64,000 bases of DNA from Ancylobacter rudongensis (GCF_900100155.1 NZ_FMTP01000001.1:744001-808000), one strand, 5' to 3'; positions 49,710-59,312 are shown, counted from the first letter of the stretch. Numbers and translations: made by a program. Notes: generated from the letters alone by a model not told the origin.

Positions 49710-50483
49710 CTAGGATGCGCGGGAGAACAGTCGGAAGAAGTTCTGCGTCGTCAGCGCCGCGATCTCGTCGAAGGAAACGCCGCGCGCCTCACCCAGTATA
49801 TGGGCGGTTTCCACGACATAGGAAGGCTCGTTGCGCTTGCCGCGATGGCTGTTGGGCGCGAGATAGGGCGCGTCCGTCTCCACCAGCACCCGGTCGGCCG
49901 GCAGGCTGGCGGCGATCTCGCGCAGCGGCGCGCCCGACTTGAAGGTGAGGATGCCGGAGAAGGAGACATAGCCGCCCAGCGCTACCGCCCGGCGGGCCAG
50001 TTCCGGCCCGGCGGTGAAGCAGTGCAGCACGAAGCCGAAGGCGCCCTTCCCGCTTTCGTCCTCCAGAATCGCCGCCACATCCTCGTCCGCGTCGCGGGCG
50101 TGGATCACCAGCGGCAGGCCGGTGCGGCGCGCCGCCTCGATATGCAGGCGGAAGCCGGCAGCCTGCGCGTCGCGCGGGGCGGTGTCGTAGTGATAATCGA
50201 GCCCGGCCTCGCCGATGGCGACCACCTTGGGGTGATCGGCCGCCGCGAGCAGCTCGTCCAGCGTGACGTCTGCTTCCTCGCCAGCATTGTGCGGGTGGGT
50301 GCCGACCGAGCAGAACACGTCCTCGAAACGCTCCGCGATCGCCCTCACCTGCCCGGAGCGGCGCACGCGGGTGCCGATGGTGACAAGGCGGCCGACGCCA
50401 GCCGCGCGGGCGCGCGCGACCACGTGGTCAAGCTCGGCGGCGAAGTCCGGAAAGTCGAGATGGCAGTGGCTGTCGACGATCAT
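49710..50483 (-). CDS. tatD: TatD-family metal-dependent deoxyribonuclease
   Basis: A 257-residue TIM-barrel metallohydrolase. Metal ligands are visible in [20 protein letters not shown] (Glu), [11 protein letters not shown] and LHCFTAG, with ETDAPYLAP near the C-terminus. TatD proteins are 3'-5' DNA/RNA exonucleases; the YcfH branch travels with tmk-holB as here. The ATG at 50483 overlaps the metG stop (ATGA). Longer frames into metG are shadows. Confidence 0.93.
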   Translation of the reverse strand: MIVDSHCHLDFPDFAAELDHVVARARAAGVGRLVTIGTRVRRSGQVRAIAERFEDVFCSVGTHPHNAGEEADVTLDELLAAADHPKVVAIGEAGLDYHYDTAPRDAQAAGFRLHIEAARRTGLPLVIHARDADEDVAAILEDESGKGAFGFVLHCFTAGPELARRAVALGGYVSFSGILTFKSGAPLREIAASLPADRVLVETDAPYLAPNSHRGKRNEPSYVVETAHILGEARGVSFDEIAALTTQNFFRLFSRAS

Positions 50484-52036
50484 GAGGCGGCCGGCGCCTC
50501 GGGCTCGACATAACGCGGGAACACCCCGACCGGCGCCGGCAGCGCCGTGCCGCCGGCGAGCCGACCGGCCTCGCCAAGGCTGGCCAAGCTGCGCGAACCT
50601 TCCGGAATCGCGAGCAGGTCCAGCAGCTTGCCGGCACTTGTGGGAATGAACGGCTGGGCGAGCAGGGCCACCTGGCGCACCACTTCGGCCGTCGTCCACA
50701 GCACGGTGCCGAAGCGCTCCGGGTCGGATTTGCGCAGTTCCCAGGGGGCAGCACCGGCGAAATAGCGGTTGGCGTCCGCCACCACCGCCCAGATGGCGGC
50801 GAGCGCGTTGTGGATCTGCTGGCCCTCCATCGCCTCGCGCACCTTGGCGCCCATGGCGTCGGCGCTGGCGAGGATCGCCGCGTCATCGTCCGAGAGCGGG
50901 CCGGGGGCCGGCAGCGCGCCACCGAGATTCTTGGCGATCATCGACAGCGAGCGCTGGGCGAGGTTGCCCAGATCATTGGCGAGGTCGGCATTGGTGCGGG
51001 CGACAATCGCCTCGTGGCTGTAGGAGCCATCCTGGCCGAAGGGAATCTCGCGCAGCAGGAAATAGCGCAGCGCGTCGACGCCATAGGCGCGGGCGAGGTC
51101 GAACGGGTCGATCACATTGCCGACCGACTTCGACATCTTCTCCCCGCGATTATGGATGAAGCCATGCGCGAAGACGGTCTTCGGCGGCTCGATGCCCGCC
51201 GACATCAGGAAGGCTGGCCAGTACACCGCGTGGAAGCGGATGATGTCCTTGCCGATGATGTGGAGATTGGCCGGCCAGTAGTGCTGGAAGCTCGCGCTCG
51301 CCGTGTCGGGATAGCCGACGCCGGTGATGTAGTTGGTGAGCGCGTCCACCCACACATACATCACATGGTCCGGGTCGCCCGGCACCGGAATGCCCCAGGT
51401 GAAGGTGGTGCGGCTGATCGAGAGATCCTGCAGCCCGCCGCGCACGAAGCTCGTCACCTCGTTGCGCCGCACCTCGGGGCGGATGAAATCCGGGTGGGCG
51501 TCATAATAGTCGAGCAGCTTCTGCTGATAGGCGGAGAGGCGGAAGAAATAGCTCTTCTCCTCGGTCCACTCCACCGGCGTGCCCTGCGGGCCGAGGCGAA
51601 CCCCGTCCGGGTTAACCGTGGTCTCGTCCTCGGCGTAATAGGCCTCGTCGCGGACCGAATACCAGCCGGAATAGGCGCCGAGATAGATGTCGCCGCTCTC
51701 CACCATGCGCTGCCAGATCGCCTGGGTCGAGGCGATGTGGTCGGCGTCGGTGGTGCGGATGAAGCGGTCATAATCGACGCCGAGCAGCGCATCCATTTCC
51801 TGGAAGCGGGTGGCGTTCTTCGTCGCCCAGTCCAGCGGCGTCAGACCCTGCTTTTCCGCCGTCTGCGCCATCTTCAGCCCGTGCTCGTCGGTGCCGGTCA
51901 GGAAGAAGACGTCAAAGCCGTCGAGCTTCTTGAAGCGCGCCAGCGCGTCCGAGGCGATCTTCTCATAGGCGTGGCCGATATGCGGCGCGCCATTGGGGTA
52001 GTCGATCGCGGTGGTGATGTAGAAGGCGGGTCTCAC
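50480..52036 (-). CDS. metG: Methionyl-tRNA synthetase
   Basis: MetG charges tRNA-Met and is essential for translation. The class I signatures are intact: HIGH within [16 protein letters not shown] and KMSKS in [14 protein letters not shown]. At 518 residues it is the short form without the C-terminal tRNA-binding domain, and I see no CxxC zinc knuckle in the connective peptide. The start is a GTG at 52036 with GCAGGAT upstream; the frame upstream is antisense/shadow to holB. Its stop overlaps the tatD start, and it follows holB by 31 bases. Confidence 0.97.
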   Translation of the reverse strand: MRPAFYITTAIDYPNGAPHIGHAYEKIASDALARFKKLDGFDVFFLTGTDEHGLKMAQTAEKQGLTPLDWATKNATRFQEMDALLGVDYDRFIRTTDADHIASTQAIWQRMVESGDIYLGAYSGWYSVRDEAYYAEDETTVNPDGVRLGPQGTPVEWTEEKSYFFRLSAYQQKLLDYYDAHPDFIRPEVRRNEVTSFVRGGLQDLSISRTTFTWGIPVPGDPDHVMYVWVDALTNYITGVGYPDTASASFQHYWPANLHIIGKDIIRFHAVYWPAFLMSAGIEPPKTVFAHGFIHNRGEKMSKSVGNVIDPFDLARAYGVDALRYFLLREIPFGQDGSYSHEAIVARTNADLANDLGNLAQRSLSMIAKNLGGALPAPGPLSDDDAAILASADAMGAKVREAMEGQQIHNALAAIWAVVADANRYFAGAAPWELRKSDPERFGTVLWTTAEVVRQVALLAQPFIPTSAGKLLDLLAIPEGSRSLASLGEAGRLAGGTALPAPVGVFPRYVEPEAPAAS

Positions 52037-52067
52037 GGCGGTATCCTGCGGAGCGACCAGCGCGCGA

Positions 52068-53105
52068 TCAGGGGCGCAGGGCCTCGTTGAGCGACGCGAA
52101 GATCCGGAAGACGAGGGTCTTGCGGTCGAGGTTGTAGACATCGGCGTCGACCGCAGCGCGGCGAACCTTCTCCCACACCTCCGGGAGGCGTGCAAGACGA
52201 ACGCGCGCCGTCTGGCGGCGGCCGGTGGCGTGGTCGCTGATCCACGCCTCCACCGTGCCGACAAAGGCGTCGAGCGCCCCTCCCCGGTCGCCGGCCAGCT
52301 TTTCGCCGAGCGTGTGCAGCGACTTGGGGTCGACATCGGGCAGCGCGTCGAGCAGGACGGTGGTGGCGTTGCGCACAGCGAGGCCGTCGCCCTCCAGCAG
52401 GCCCAGCGCCTCACGCACGCTGCCGCCGGCCGCTGCCGCCGCCTCGGTGAAGCGGCTGCGGTCGAGTCCCGGCAGGCTGGCGCTCAGCGTCTCCAGCGCC
52501 TCCACCACCTGCCCGTCCGACAGCGCCCGCAGCGACACCATGCGGCAGCGCGAGCGGATGGTGGGCAGCAGCCGGCCCGGTGCATGGCTCACCAGCAGGA
52601 ACAGCGCGCGGTTGGGCGGCTCCTCCAGCGTCTTCAGCAGCGCATTGGCGCCCTGGGCGTTCATCTCGTCCAGCGTGTCGACGACGCAGACCCGCCAGCC
52701 GCCGAGCGCCGCCGTCGAGCCGAAGAAGCTGCGCACCCGGCGCACCGTCTCGGCGGGAATCATCGAGGGCAGCTTGCCGGCATCATTCGGGGTGCGGCGC
52801 AGCACGAGGAGGTCGGGATGGGAGAGCGCCGCCACCTGCCGCGCCGTGGGGTGATCGGGATCGATCGCGATCGAATGCGTCGGCGCGGCGCCGCCCGACA
52901 GCACGAAGCGGGCGATGGCATAGGCCAGCGTCGCCTTGCCGATGCCCTCCGCCCCGCCGATCAGCAGCGCATGCGGCAGGCGCCCGGCGTCCCAGGCGGC
53001 GCGGACCATCGCCTGCGCCTCTTCATGGCCGATGAGGTGCTGCGTCTCGCGCGGGGCCGGCGCGGCGCCGAAGCGGTCGCCTTCGAGCGGGGCGGCGTCC
53101 TTCAT
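52068..53105 (-). CDS. holB: DNA polymerase III subunit delta prime
   Basis: HolB is the clamp-loader delta prime subunit that helps load the sliding clamp. The 345-residue AAA+ protein opens with [16 protein letters not shown] and a P-loop-like [16 protein letters not shown], then [17 protein letters not shown] (the conserved sensor region), and TIRSRCRMV; the C-terminal third is a helical collar domain. The ATG overlaps the tmk stop (ATGA), so translation is coupled. The tmk-holB pair is near universal in proteobacteria. Confidence 0.95.
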   Translation of the reverse strand: MKDAAPLEGDRFGAAPAPRETQHLIGHEEAQAMVRAAWDAGRLPHALLIGGAEGIGKATLAYAIARFVLSGGAAPTHSIAIDPDHPTARQVAALSHPDLLVLRRTPNDAGKLPSMIPAETVRRVRSFFGSTAALGGWRVCVVDTLDEMNAQGANALLKTLEEPPNRALFLLVSHAPGRLLPTIRSRCRMVSLRALSDGQVVEALETLSASLPGLDRSRFTEAAAAAGGSVREALGLLEGDGLAVRNATTVLLDALPDVDPKSLHTLGEKLAGDRGGALDAFVGTVEAWISDHATGRRQTARVRLARLPEVWEKVRRAAVDADVYNLDRKTLVFRIFASLNEALRP

Positions 53106-53980
53106 GTGCGGCGTCTCCGGCGCGGGGCGGGCAGCTTCAGGCGGGTGGAGACCGCCTGCCAGATCGCCTCCTCCACAGTATCGGCCGTGCCGCTGGCGTC
53201 GATCAGCAGGCAGCGCTCAGGCTCGCTCGTCGCCAGCGCGCGAAACGCCTCGCGCAGTGCCCGGTGGAAGCTCAGCCCCTCGCTCTCGAAGCGGTCGGCA
53301 TCGCGGCCGGAGCGGGCGGCGGCGCGCGCCAGACCCTCCTCGGCGGGAAGGTCGAGAATCAGCGTGAGGTCGGGGCGGGTCTCGCCCACCGTCACCTCTT
53401 CCAGCGCCGCGATGAGGCGCGGATCGACATTGCCGAGCGCGCCCTGATAGACGCGGGTCGAATCGGCGAAACGGTCGCACACCACCCAGGCCCCGCGTGC
53501 CAGCGCCGGGCGGATGGTGGCGTCGAGATGGTCGGCGCGGGCGGCGGCGAACAGCGTCGCCTCGGCCAGCGGCCCGAGCGGCTTGGCGGCGCCGGAGAGA
53601 ATGAGGTGGCGCATGATCTCGGCCCCGGTGGAGCCGCCGGGCTCGCGCGTGCCGACGGCGTCGATCCCCGCCGCCTGCAGCCGCGCCAGCAGCCGGCGCA
53701 GCTGGGTCGACTTGCCCGCCCCCTCCCCGCCTTCCAGCGTGATGAAGCGGCCGGGCGCAGCCGGCTTCGCGGCGGCTCGGGTTGCCGGCGTGCCGGCCGC
53801 CTTGGACGCCGCCTTGGATGCGGGGCTCTTCTTCGCCTTGGCCGGTGGCTTGGCGGGCGGTTTGGCGGGCGGTTTGGCTTTCGCCTTCACCCCGGCCTTT
53901 GCCGACCGCTTTGCCGGGGGCTTGCCGGGACTTTTGGCGGGAACGGGAGCGTCTGAGGGCGGCGTCGTGCGGGTGGGCAT
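53102..53980 (-). CDS. tmk: Thymidylate kinase with Ala/Lys/Pro-rich N-terminal extension
   Basis: Tmk phosphorylates dTMP to dTDP. The kinase part is complete: P-loop in FITLEGGEGAGKSTQLRRL (about residues 79-97), the DR motif in VVCDRFADSTRVYQG, and the lid. Before it stand about 77 residues, almost only Ala, Lys, Pro and Ser with a PPAK tandem (about residues 37-48), while typical Tmk starts right before the P-loop. The DNA shows matching short tandem repeats. The tail resembles histone H1-like tails and could be a disordered nucleic-acid-binding region. I take the ATG at 53980; a GTG at 53986 is the only longer choice. It follows the carboxypeptidase gene directly. Confidence 0.92.
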   Translation of the reverse strand: MPTRTTPPSDAPVPAKSPGKPPAKRSAKAGVKAKAKPPAKPPAKPPAKAKKSPASKAASKAAGTPATRAAAKPAAPGRFITLEGGEGAGKSTQLRRLLARLQAAGIDAVGTREPGGSTGAEIMRHLILSGAAKPLGPLAEATLFAAARADHLDATIRPALARGAWVVCDRFADSTRVYQGALGNVDPRLIAALEEVTVGETRPDLTLILDLPAEEGLARAAARSGRDADRFESEGLSFHRALREAFRALATSEPERCLLIDASGTADTVEEAIWQAVSTRLKLPAPRRRRRT

Positions 53981-53986
53981 GCGCAC

Positions 53987-55213
53987 TCAGCCGGTCAGCT
54001 TGGCGTAGCCCTGGCGCAGCAGGCTCACCACCAGCTCATAGGCGCCATCCATTGCCCGGCGCCAGAGCGGCCCGGCCGGCACGGTCTCGGCCGCCACCAG
54101 CGGCACCTCAAGCGCCAGCTGCTCGCCACGATAAACCGTCAGCCGCGCCAGTTCGGCGCCCTTCTCCACCGGGGCGGGAATCGGCCCCTCGAAACGGATG
54201 CGGGCGACCAGTTTCTCGTCGCCTTGGCGCGGGATCAGCACCCGGATCGGCCCCTCGCTGGTCAGCGGCGCCCCGTTGCGCGCGCCGCCATAGAGCGTCG
54301 CCTCGCCGACGATCTGGCCGGGCTCGAACAGGGTGCGCGATTCGAAGGAGCGGAAGCCCCATTCGAGCAGCCGGCGGGCATCGTCGGCGCGTTCCTTCTC
54401 GCTCTTGGAGCCCATGATGACGACGATCAGCCGCTGCCCGTTCTGGATCGCCGAGCCGACGAGGTTGAAACCGGCATCCTTCTGGTAGCCGGTCATGAAG
54501 CCATCGGCGCCCAGACTCATGCCCAGCAGCGGGTTACGGTTGTTCTGCCGGATCTTGTTCCACAGGAAGTCCGGCTCGCTGTAGATTTTGTAGAGGTCGG
54601 GATAGTCGCGAATGATGTGCGCGGCGACCTTGGCCATGTCGCGCGGCGTCGTCTTCTGGTCGGGGTCGGCGAGGCCGCTCACATTGACGAACATCGAGCC
54701 GGTCAGGCCGAGGCGCTTGGCCTCCTGGTTCATCTTCACCGTGAAGGCCAGCTCGTTGCCGGAAATGCCCTCGGCCAGCACGATGGCGCCGTCATTGCCC
54801 GAGGGGATGATGGCGCCGCGCAGGAGATCGCTGACCTTGATGGTGCTGTTGACGGCGGCGAACATGGTGGAGCCGCCCGAGGGGGCCCCTCCCCGCCGCC
54901 AGGCATATTCGCTGACCTTGAATTCGGCGTCCTGGGAAAGCCGCCCCGAGGTGATCTCGCCGAACACCACCGCCATCGTCATCAGCTTGGCAATGCTGGC
55001 GGGCGGGCTGGACGTGTCGGCGGCGCGCTCGAACAGCACCGAGCCGCTGTCGAAATCGAGCAGGATCGCCTGCGGCGAGGCGATGTCAGGCGCGGTCTGC
55101 GCCCGGGCCGGCGCCATGCCGGCGGCCAGGATGAGGGCGGCCGCACAAGCGAGGACCGCGCGCGCTCCATCGGCGAAACGGCGGCCCGGGAACATGATGC
55201 GCAACAGGCTCAC
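53987..55213 (-). CDS. PBP5-type D-alanyl-D-alanine carboxypeptidase with altered KTG motif
   Basis: Serine peptidase family S11, exported by an N-terminal signal peptide (about residues 15-38, AxA-type end in APARAQ) and probably anchored by a C-terminal amphipathic helix. It trims the terminal D-alanine from peptidoglycan side chains. Active-site motifs: SIAK (Ser73, Lys76) and SGND (138-141), but the third motif, normally KTG, reads MTG (Met240, context GADGFMTGYQ). The codon is ATG where AAG would give Lys. The GTG at 55213 has GGGGAGGA 6 bases upstream and gives 408 residues. The catalytic state of the protein is therefore open; it may bind but turn over poorly. It lies between rlpA and tmk. 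Confidence 0.88.
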   Translation of the reverse strand: MSLLRIMFPGRRFADGARAVLACAAALILAAGMAPARAQTAPDIASPQAILLDFDSGSVLFERAADTSSPPASIAKLMTMAVVFGEITSGRLSQDAEFKVSEYAWRRGGAPSGGSTMFAAVNSTIKVSDLLRGAIIPSGNDGAIVLAEGISGNELAFTVKMNQEAKRLGLTGSMFVNVSGLADPDQKTTPRDMAKVAAHIIRDYPDLYKIYSEPDFLWNKIRQNNRNPLLGMSLGADGFMTGYQKDAGFNLVGSAIQNGQRLIVVIMGSKSEKERADDARRLLEWGFRSFESRTLFEPGQIVGEATLYGGARNGAPLTSEGPIRVLIPRQGDEKLVARIRFEGPIPAPVEKGAELARLTVYRGEQLALEVPLVAAETVPAGPLWRRAMDGAYELVVSLLRQGYAKLTG

Positions 55214-55314
55214 GGTCGATCCTCCCCGGCTCCGGGCAGAGTTAACAGCCGGAGGCCGCCGCCGCAATGCGACCGCGACGCCGGCCTTGCCAGAACGCAG
55301 GCCGTCGGAAGACC

Positions 55315-56382
55315 TCAGTACAGCCCGCGACCCATATCGGCCGCGCCCTCGGCGCCGGTCGGGGCATAGCCCATCACCGGCTGCGGACCGACGATCCAGC
55401 CGGTCGGCGCGCTGGCCGCCTGGGCGGGGGCGGTGCGGATGGGGGGCTGTAGGCTCGCCACCTGCACGGCCGCCGTCGCGGCCTTGGCGCGCTTGGGGGG
55501 CGGCGTCGGTTGCGACGTCGCCTGGCGCGGGGCCGGCAGCGCGGCGGCCACCACGGCCGGGCGCGGCGCGCTGGTCACGCGAGCGGGCGCGACAGGAGCG
55601 ACGGCCGGTTCGGCATACGCCACCTGCTGGTCATCGGCGGGTTCGCCAAGATCGAACGGCCGGCTCGGCGGCAGCGGCACATTGGCGGCGGTCAGGCCGC
55701 GCATCGAACCGGCGGAGGCGACCATGACGGCAGGCGCTTCGGCCGGCTTGCCGTTCATGCGCAGGGTGGAGGCGAGCTGGATGTCGTCGGAGCCTTCCAG
55801 CGGCGCCTTGCCGATATAGTCGACGCGCACCCGGGCGGTGCCGCTGGACTTGAAGCCCAGCATGTCGGCGGCGCGGTGCGAGACGTCGATGACGCGGTTG
55901 CCGTGATAGGGGCCGCGGTCGTTCACCCGCACCACCATGGAGCGGTTATTCGCCAGGTTGGTGACGCGGACATAGGACGGCATCGGCAGCGTCGGATGCG
56001 CGGCGGCGATGGAATGCATGTCGAAGACTTCGCCATTGGCGGTCAGCCGGCCGTGGAAATCGTCGCCATACCAGGAGGCGAGTCCTTCGGCCCGGTAGCT
56101 CTTCGGCTCTTTCGGAACATAGGTCTTGCCGGCAACCACATAAGGCTTGCCGACGCGGTAGGTGCCGCCGCCCTTGGGCACGGGCTGGCCGGCCGCGACG
56201 ACGCGCGGGCTGGCGGAAACGCCGTATTTCGGGTCAATCTTGCTCGTCAGCTTGTTGCCGCCGCTGCAGTTGGCGACCAGAAGGCCGATGCCGCACAGGG
56301 CCGCGATCCGGCTGAACCGGACAAATGCCCCACCTGCCGCGAGGCGGCCGGAAGCATTGGCAAGAGCAGGATATTTCCCCAT
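55315..56382 (-). CDS. rlpA: RlpA-family septal lipoprotein (lytic transglycosylase-like)
   Basis: RlpA proteins are outer-membrane lipoproteins at the septum; some cleave denuded glycan strands. Signal peptide with lipobox LLVANC (Cys at about residue 39), then the RlpA double-psi barrel with EGLASWYGDDFHGRLTANGE, AHPTLPMPSYVRVTNL and VVRVNDRGPYHGNRVIDVS. The last 160 residues are Ala/Pro-rich and unstructured, with no SPOR domain visible. Length is 355 residues. It precedes the carboxypeptidase gene by about 100 bases, a standard pair. The 263 bases from 56383 to 56645 show no gene. Confidence 0.92.
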   Translation of the reverse strand: MGKYPALANASGRLAAGGAFVRFSRIAALCGIGLLVANCSGGNKLTSKIDPKYGVSASPRVVAAGQPVPKGGGTYRVGKPYVVAGKTYVPKEPKSYRAEGLASWYGDDFHGRLTANGEVFDMHSIAAAHPTLPMPSYVRVTNLANNRSMVVRVNDRGPYHGNRVIDVSHRAADMLGFKSSGTARVRVDYIGKAPLEGSDDIQLASTLRMNGKPAEAPAVMVASAGSMRGLTAANVPLPPSRPFDLGEPADDQQVAYAEPAVAPVAPARVTSAPRPAVVAAALPAPRQATSQPTPPPKRAKAATAAVQVASLQPPIRTAPAQAASAPTGWIVGPQPVMGYAPTGAEGAADMGRGLY

Positions 56383-56645
56383 TCACCCCGAACCGTCTGT
56401 GAGCGCCGTCCGACCCGGAAAACCGGGAGATGGACCGACGCACCGCACTCAAGATCTCCGACAAGATACCGGCTATCCGACTTCGTGTCTCTCAGGAGGC
56501 TGTCCGAGTGAGGCGAAAATGCGGCGCATCGCTCGGCATGGTGAACGAAGTGTAAGTGACGAAGCGGCAAGGACATTCCCGCGCAAGCCCGATCGGTGCC
56601 AAGGCACCCCTGCCCGATTTCGGCCGCGTCCCGGTGCGGGCGCCG

Positions 56646-57308
56646 TCACATCATCCGCATCCGGCCGGTGGTGCCGACCGGCGAGGTGGAGAGGTACTGG
56701 ATCGAGCAGCGCACCAGCTCGGGCAGGCTGGTGGCGCCGAGCTTGGCCTTCAGCGCCGAGCAGGTATTGGCGACCGTCTTGTAGCTGATGCCCAGCTCGT
56801 CGGCGATGTGGGTGTAGTCCTTGCCCTCGGCCAGCAGCGACAGCGTCTGCAGCTCGCGCGGGGTGATGTCGGCGAGCGGCGCGGTCTTGCGCGAGCCGAG
56901 CATGGCCACCTGCAAGGCGAGGTCGTGGCTCATATAGGGCTGGCCCTTCCGCACCCGCTCGAAGGCTTCCAGCAGCGCGCCCGATGAGGTGTCCTTGAGC
57001 ACATAGCCATTGGCGCCGGCCTCCAGCGCGCGGCTGGCGATCACCGGGTCGCCATGCATGGAGAAGACGAGAATGGGGGTGCGGGCATCCTGCATGCGCA
57101 GGCGGCGCACCAGCACCAGCCCGCTCAGGCCGTTGCCCTGCAAGGCGAGGTCGACGATGACCACGTCCGGCTTCTCGCGGCGGAACAGGCGGTAGCCCGC
57201 CAGCACGGTGGAGGCCTCCAGCACCCGCTCCACGCCCGCATCCTCCAGCAGCCGGCGGCAGCCCTGGAGCACGATGGGGTGGTCGTCGATCACGAGGGCG
57301 CAGGTCAT
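56646..57308 (-). CDS. NarL/FixJ-type response regulator (probable methanol oxidation regulator, MxaX-like)
   Basis: A 220-residue regulator with an N-terminal receiver (acidic pair Asp8/Asp9, phospho-acceptor Asp53 in VIVDLALQGNG, Lys104-region LKDTSSG) and a C-terminal LuxR-type helix-turn-helix (about 148-200, LTPRELQTL-like ITPRELQTLSLLAEG and KTVANTCSALKAKLG). Its start overlaps the kinase stop (ATGA). In Paracoccus denitrificans a two-component set named MxaX (regulator), MxaY (kinase) and MxaZ lies next to mxaF in the opposite direction and controls methanol dehydrogenase; position and gene order here fit that model, but the assignment is inferred. Confidence 0.85.
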   Translation of the reverse strand: MTCALVIDDHPIVLQGCRRLLEDAGVERVLEASTVLAGYRLFRREKPDVVIVDLALQGNGLSGLVLVRRLRMQDARTPILVFSMHGDPVIASRALEAGANGYVLKDTSSGALLEAFERVRKGQPYMSHDLALQVAMLGSRKTAPLADITPRELQTLSLLAEGKDYTHIADELGISYKTVANTCSALKAKLGATSLPELVRCSIQYLSTSPVGTTGRMRMM

Positions 57309-58765
57309 TGGGCGGCAAGCCTTTCCGGAGCGGCCGCGAGGCCGAATTCATAGGGGTGGGCGGGAATGGCCACGTCGATTCGCGTCCCGCTCGGCACGGC
57401 GGGCAGGATACGCCAGGTGCCGCCGAGGGCGCCGATGCGTTCTTCCATGCCGATCAGCCCGAAGCCATGCGGTGCATCGGCGGCAATGCCGGTGCCGTCA
57501 TCCTCGATCACGAGGTCGATCCGGCCCTCGCGGCGGCTGGCATGCAGGGAGATGGCGATGTTGCGGGCGTCGCCATGGCGCAGCGCGTTGGTCACGGCTT
57601 CCTGGATGCAGCGATAGACGGTGATGTCGACACTGTCGCCATAGCGCTCGGCCAGGCCCTCGGTGGCCAGGGTGATGCGTCGGCCGGGCGAATGGCTCTC
57701 GAAATCGGCCACCAGGTCGGCGAGCACCGCCGCCAGCGGCACATGGCCGAGCGCCATCGGACGGATCTTGCGCAGCAGGCGCCGGTTCAGGCCCTGAATG
57801 CGGTCGAGAATATCGGTCATGGTGGCGATTCGCTCGCCCATGCGCTGGCCGAGCGCCGGTTCGGCGCGCGCGGTGAGGCGCTCGATCGATTCGAGATTGG
57901 CCCGCAGCCCGAACACGCAGGGACCCAGCTCATCGTGGAGATCGGAGGCGATCTGCCGGCGCTCGTCGTCCTGCACGCTCACCAGCCGTTCATTGAGCCG
58001 GCCATTGTCGTCCCGCGCTGCCTTCAGCGCCGCGCCGAGCGCGTTGAAGCGGTCGGCGATCAGGGCGAGTTCGCGCACCCGGGGCGGGGCGAGCCTGTGC
58101 TCGAAGCGTCCCGCCTCCAGCTCATGCATGCCGGCCGAAAGCGTGCGCAGCGGCATCAGCAACCGGCCGAGCACGAGGTAGAGCGCGACCAGAATGGCGA
58201 TGTTCACCGCCACCGCCAGCACAGCGAGGTCGGACATGTCCTCCCACACTTCTGCGATCTCGTCGGACGCTTCGCCGGCGACGCGCACCTGCCCCACCCG
58301 GGCGCCGTTCTCGACAATCGGGATGACGCTTTCCTGGCCCTCCACCGAGACCAGACGGGTGAACCAGGCGGGGACGTCGCCCTCATGTTCCTCCTCGGCG
58401 TCCGCCGGGGCGATGTCCAGCGCGTTGCCGGCCTGGTCCTCGATCCGGATGCGGACATGGCGCAGCCCGCTGATGTGGAGCGGCAGCTGCGCCAGCGAGC
58501 CGCCGGCCGCCGCATCCACACTGGCAAGGCGCTCCACCGTCTCCTGCACGAAGCGTTCGGCCACGGCGAGCGAGGACAGCATCTCGGCTTCGGTGGCGCG
58601 GCGGGCATTGGCGATGATGACGACCACGGCCAGCAGCGCGGCGCACAGATTGATGGCGACCACGGCGGCCAGCACCTGGGCCCGCAGCGAGTGGCGCTGC
58701 CACCAGCCGAACGAGGCCGGGCGGGCGGGCGCTCCGGGCGAAGCAGCGTTGCTGGCAGGGCTCAC
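57305..58765 (-). CDS. HisKA_3-type sensor kinase (probable MxaY-like)
   Basis: A 486-residue membrane kinase. Helices at about residues 30-52 and 179-199 frame a periplasmic sensor domain of about 125 residues; a HAMP domain (200-252) leads to the NarX/DegS-type dimerisation motif DDERRQIASDLHDELG with His277, and the ATPase part has YRCIQEAVTNALRHG, EDDGTGI and GFGLIGMEERI. Its GTG start overlaps the stop of the upstream lipoprotein gene and its stop overlaps the regulator start, so the three are one coupled operon. Its ligand may be methanol, formaldehyde or another C1 signal; that is inference from the divergent mxaF operon. Confidence 0.88.
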   Translation of the reverse strand: MSPASNAASPGAPARPASFGWWQRHSLRAQVLAAVVAINLCAALLAVVVIIANARRATEAEMLSSLAVAERFVQETVERLASVDAAAGGSLAQLPLHISGLRHVRIRIEDQAGNALDIAPADAEEEHEGDVPAWFTRLVSVEGQESVIPIVENGARVGQVRVAGEASDEIAEVWEDMSDLAVLAVAVNIAILVALYLVLGRLLMPLRTLSAGMHELEAGRFEHRLAPPRVRELALIADRFNALGAALKAARDDNGRLNERLVSVQDDERRQIASDLHDELGPCVFGLRANLESIERLTARAEPALGQRMGERIATMTDILDRIQGLNRRLLRKIRPMALGHVPLAAVLADLVADFESHSPGRRITLATEGLAERYGDSVDITVYRCIQEAVTNALRHGDARNIAISLHASRREGRIDLVIEDDGTGIAADAPHGFGLIGMEERIGALGGTWRILPAVPSGTRIDVAIPAHPYEFGLAAAPERLAAQ

Positions 58766-59289
58766 GGCGTGGGCTTCCCCGATTTCAGGGCCGGCTCGTC
58801 GGCCAGCGCGGCCAGCGCGGCGGTGCGGTCGAGGCCCTGGGTCCGCAGATTATAATAATGCTGGCACAGATCGCTGAAGCCGGCGCGGGAGCCCTTCCCC
58901 GCCAGGGTGGAGAAATCGGCGATGATCTCGCGGGCCGTCTCGCGGATGCCGATCTCCCCCAGCATGGTTTCCAGCTGAACGGCGCGGTTGGCGATCATCC
59001 GGCTGGTCTCGCCGAAGCGGTCGTCAGCCTCGTCGAGCACGCCGTGCCAGTCCTTGGCGGCCGGTGCATTGGCCGGCACATCGGCACCGGCGTCGCGGCT
59101 GGCGAGCCACACATCCGGGTCGGTGCTGTCGGTGGGCTGAAGCCAGGTCTTGCGCGCAATGGCATCGCTTTCCGGCGCGGTGACACGCTCGCGCTTTTCC
59201 GGCTCGCTCTCGCCCGGACAGCCGGCGAGAGCGAGGGCGAGGGCGGCGCTCAGGGCGAGACGCGCAAGCGATGAAGGCGATGTGTTCAT
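58762..59289 (-). CDS. Lipoprotein of the mxa regulatory operon
   Basis: A 175-residue exported lipoprotein: signal peptide residues 1-23 and lipobox LAGC with Cys24. The mature part is mostly helical, with an acidic segment, RMIANRAVQLETMLGEIG, and a C-terminal DLCQHYYNLRTQGLDRTAALA block. I do not recognise the family with certainty; by position it could be MxaZ of the MxaXYZ set, or an MxaH-like protein, both lipoproteins or periplasmic in methylotrophs. It is first in the operon with the kinase (stop/start overlap GTGA), and may be a sensor co-protein in the periplasm. The upstream region holds a repeated TCATAAG motif. Confidence 0.7.
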   Translation of the reverse strand: MNTSPSSLARLALSAALALALAGCPGESEPEKRERVTAPESDAIARKTWLQPTDSTDPDVWLASRDAGADVPANAPAAKDWHGVLDEADDRFGETSRMIANRAVQLETMLGEIGIRETAREIIADFSTLAGKGSRAGFSDLCQHYYNLRTQGLDRTAALAALADEPALKSGKPTP

Positions 59290-59294
59290 TTATA

Positions 59295-59312
59295 CTTATG
59301 AACTTCTTATGA
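59295..59312 (-). promoter_or_regulatory. Tandem TCATAAG motif in front of the mxa regulatory operon
   Basis: Read on the minus strand, TCATAAG occurs twice (59312-59306 and 59301-59295), 11 bases apart, so on one face of the helix, ending 5 bases before the ATG of the lipoprotein gene. The first copy is TCATAAGAA. The same 9-mer appears on the plus strand at 59584-59592 upstream of mxaF. This is a candidate binding site for a regulator shared by both divergent operons. Confidence 0.4.
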
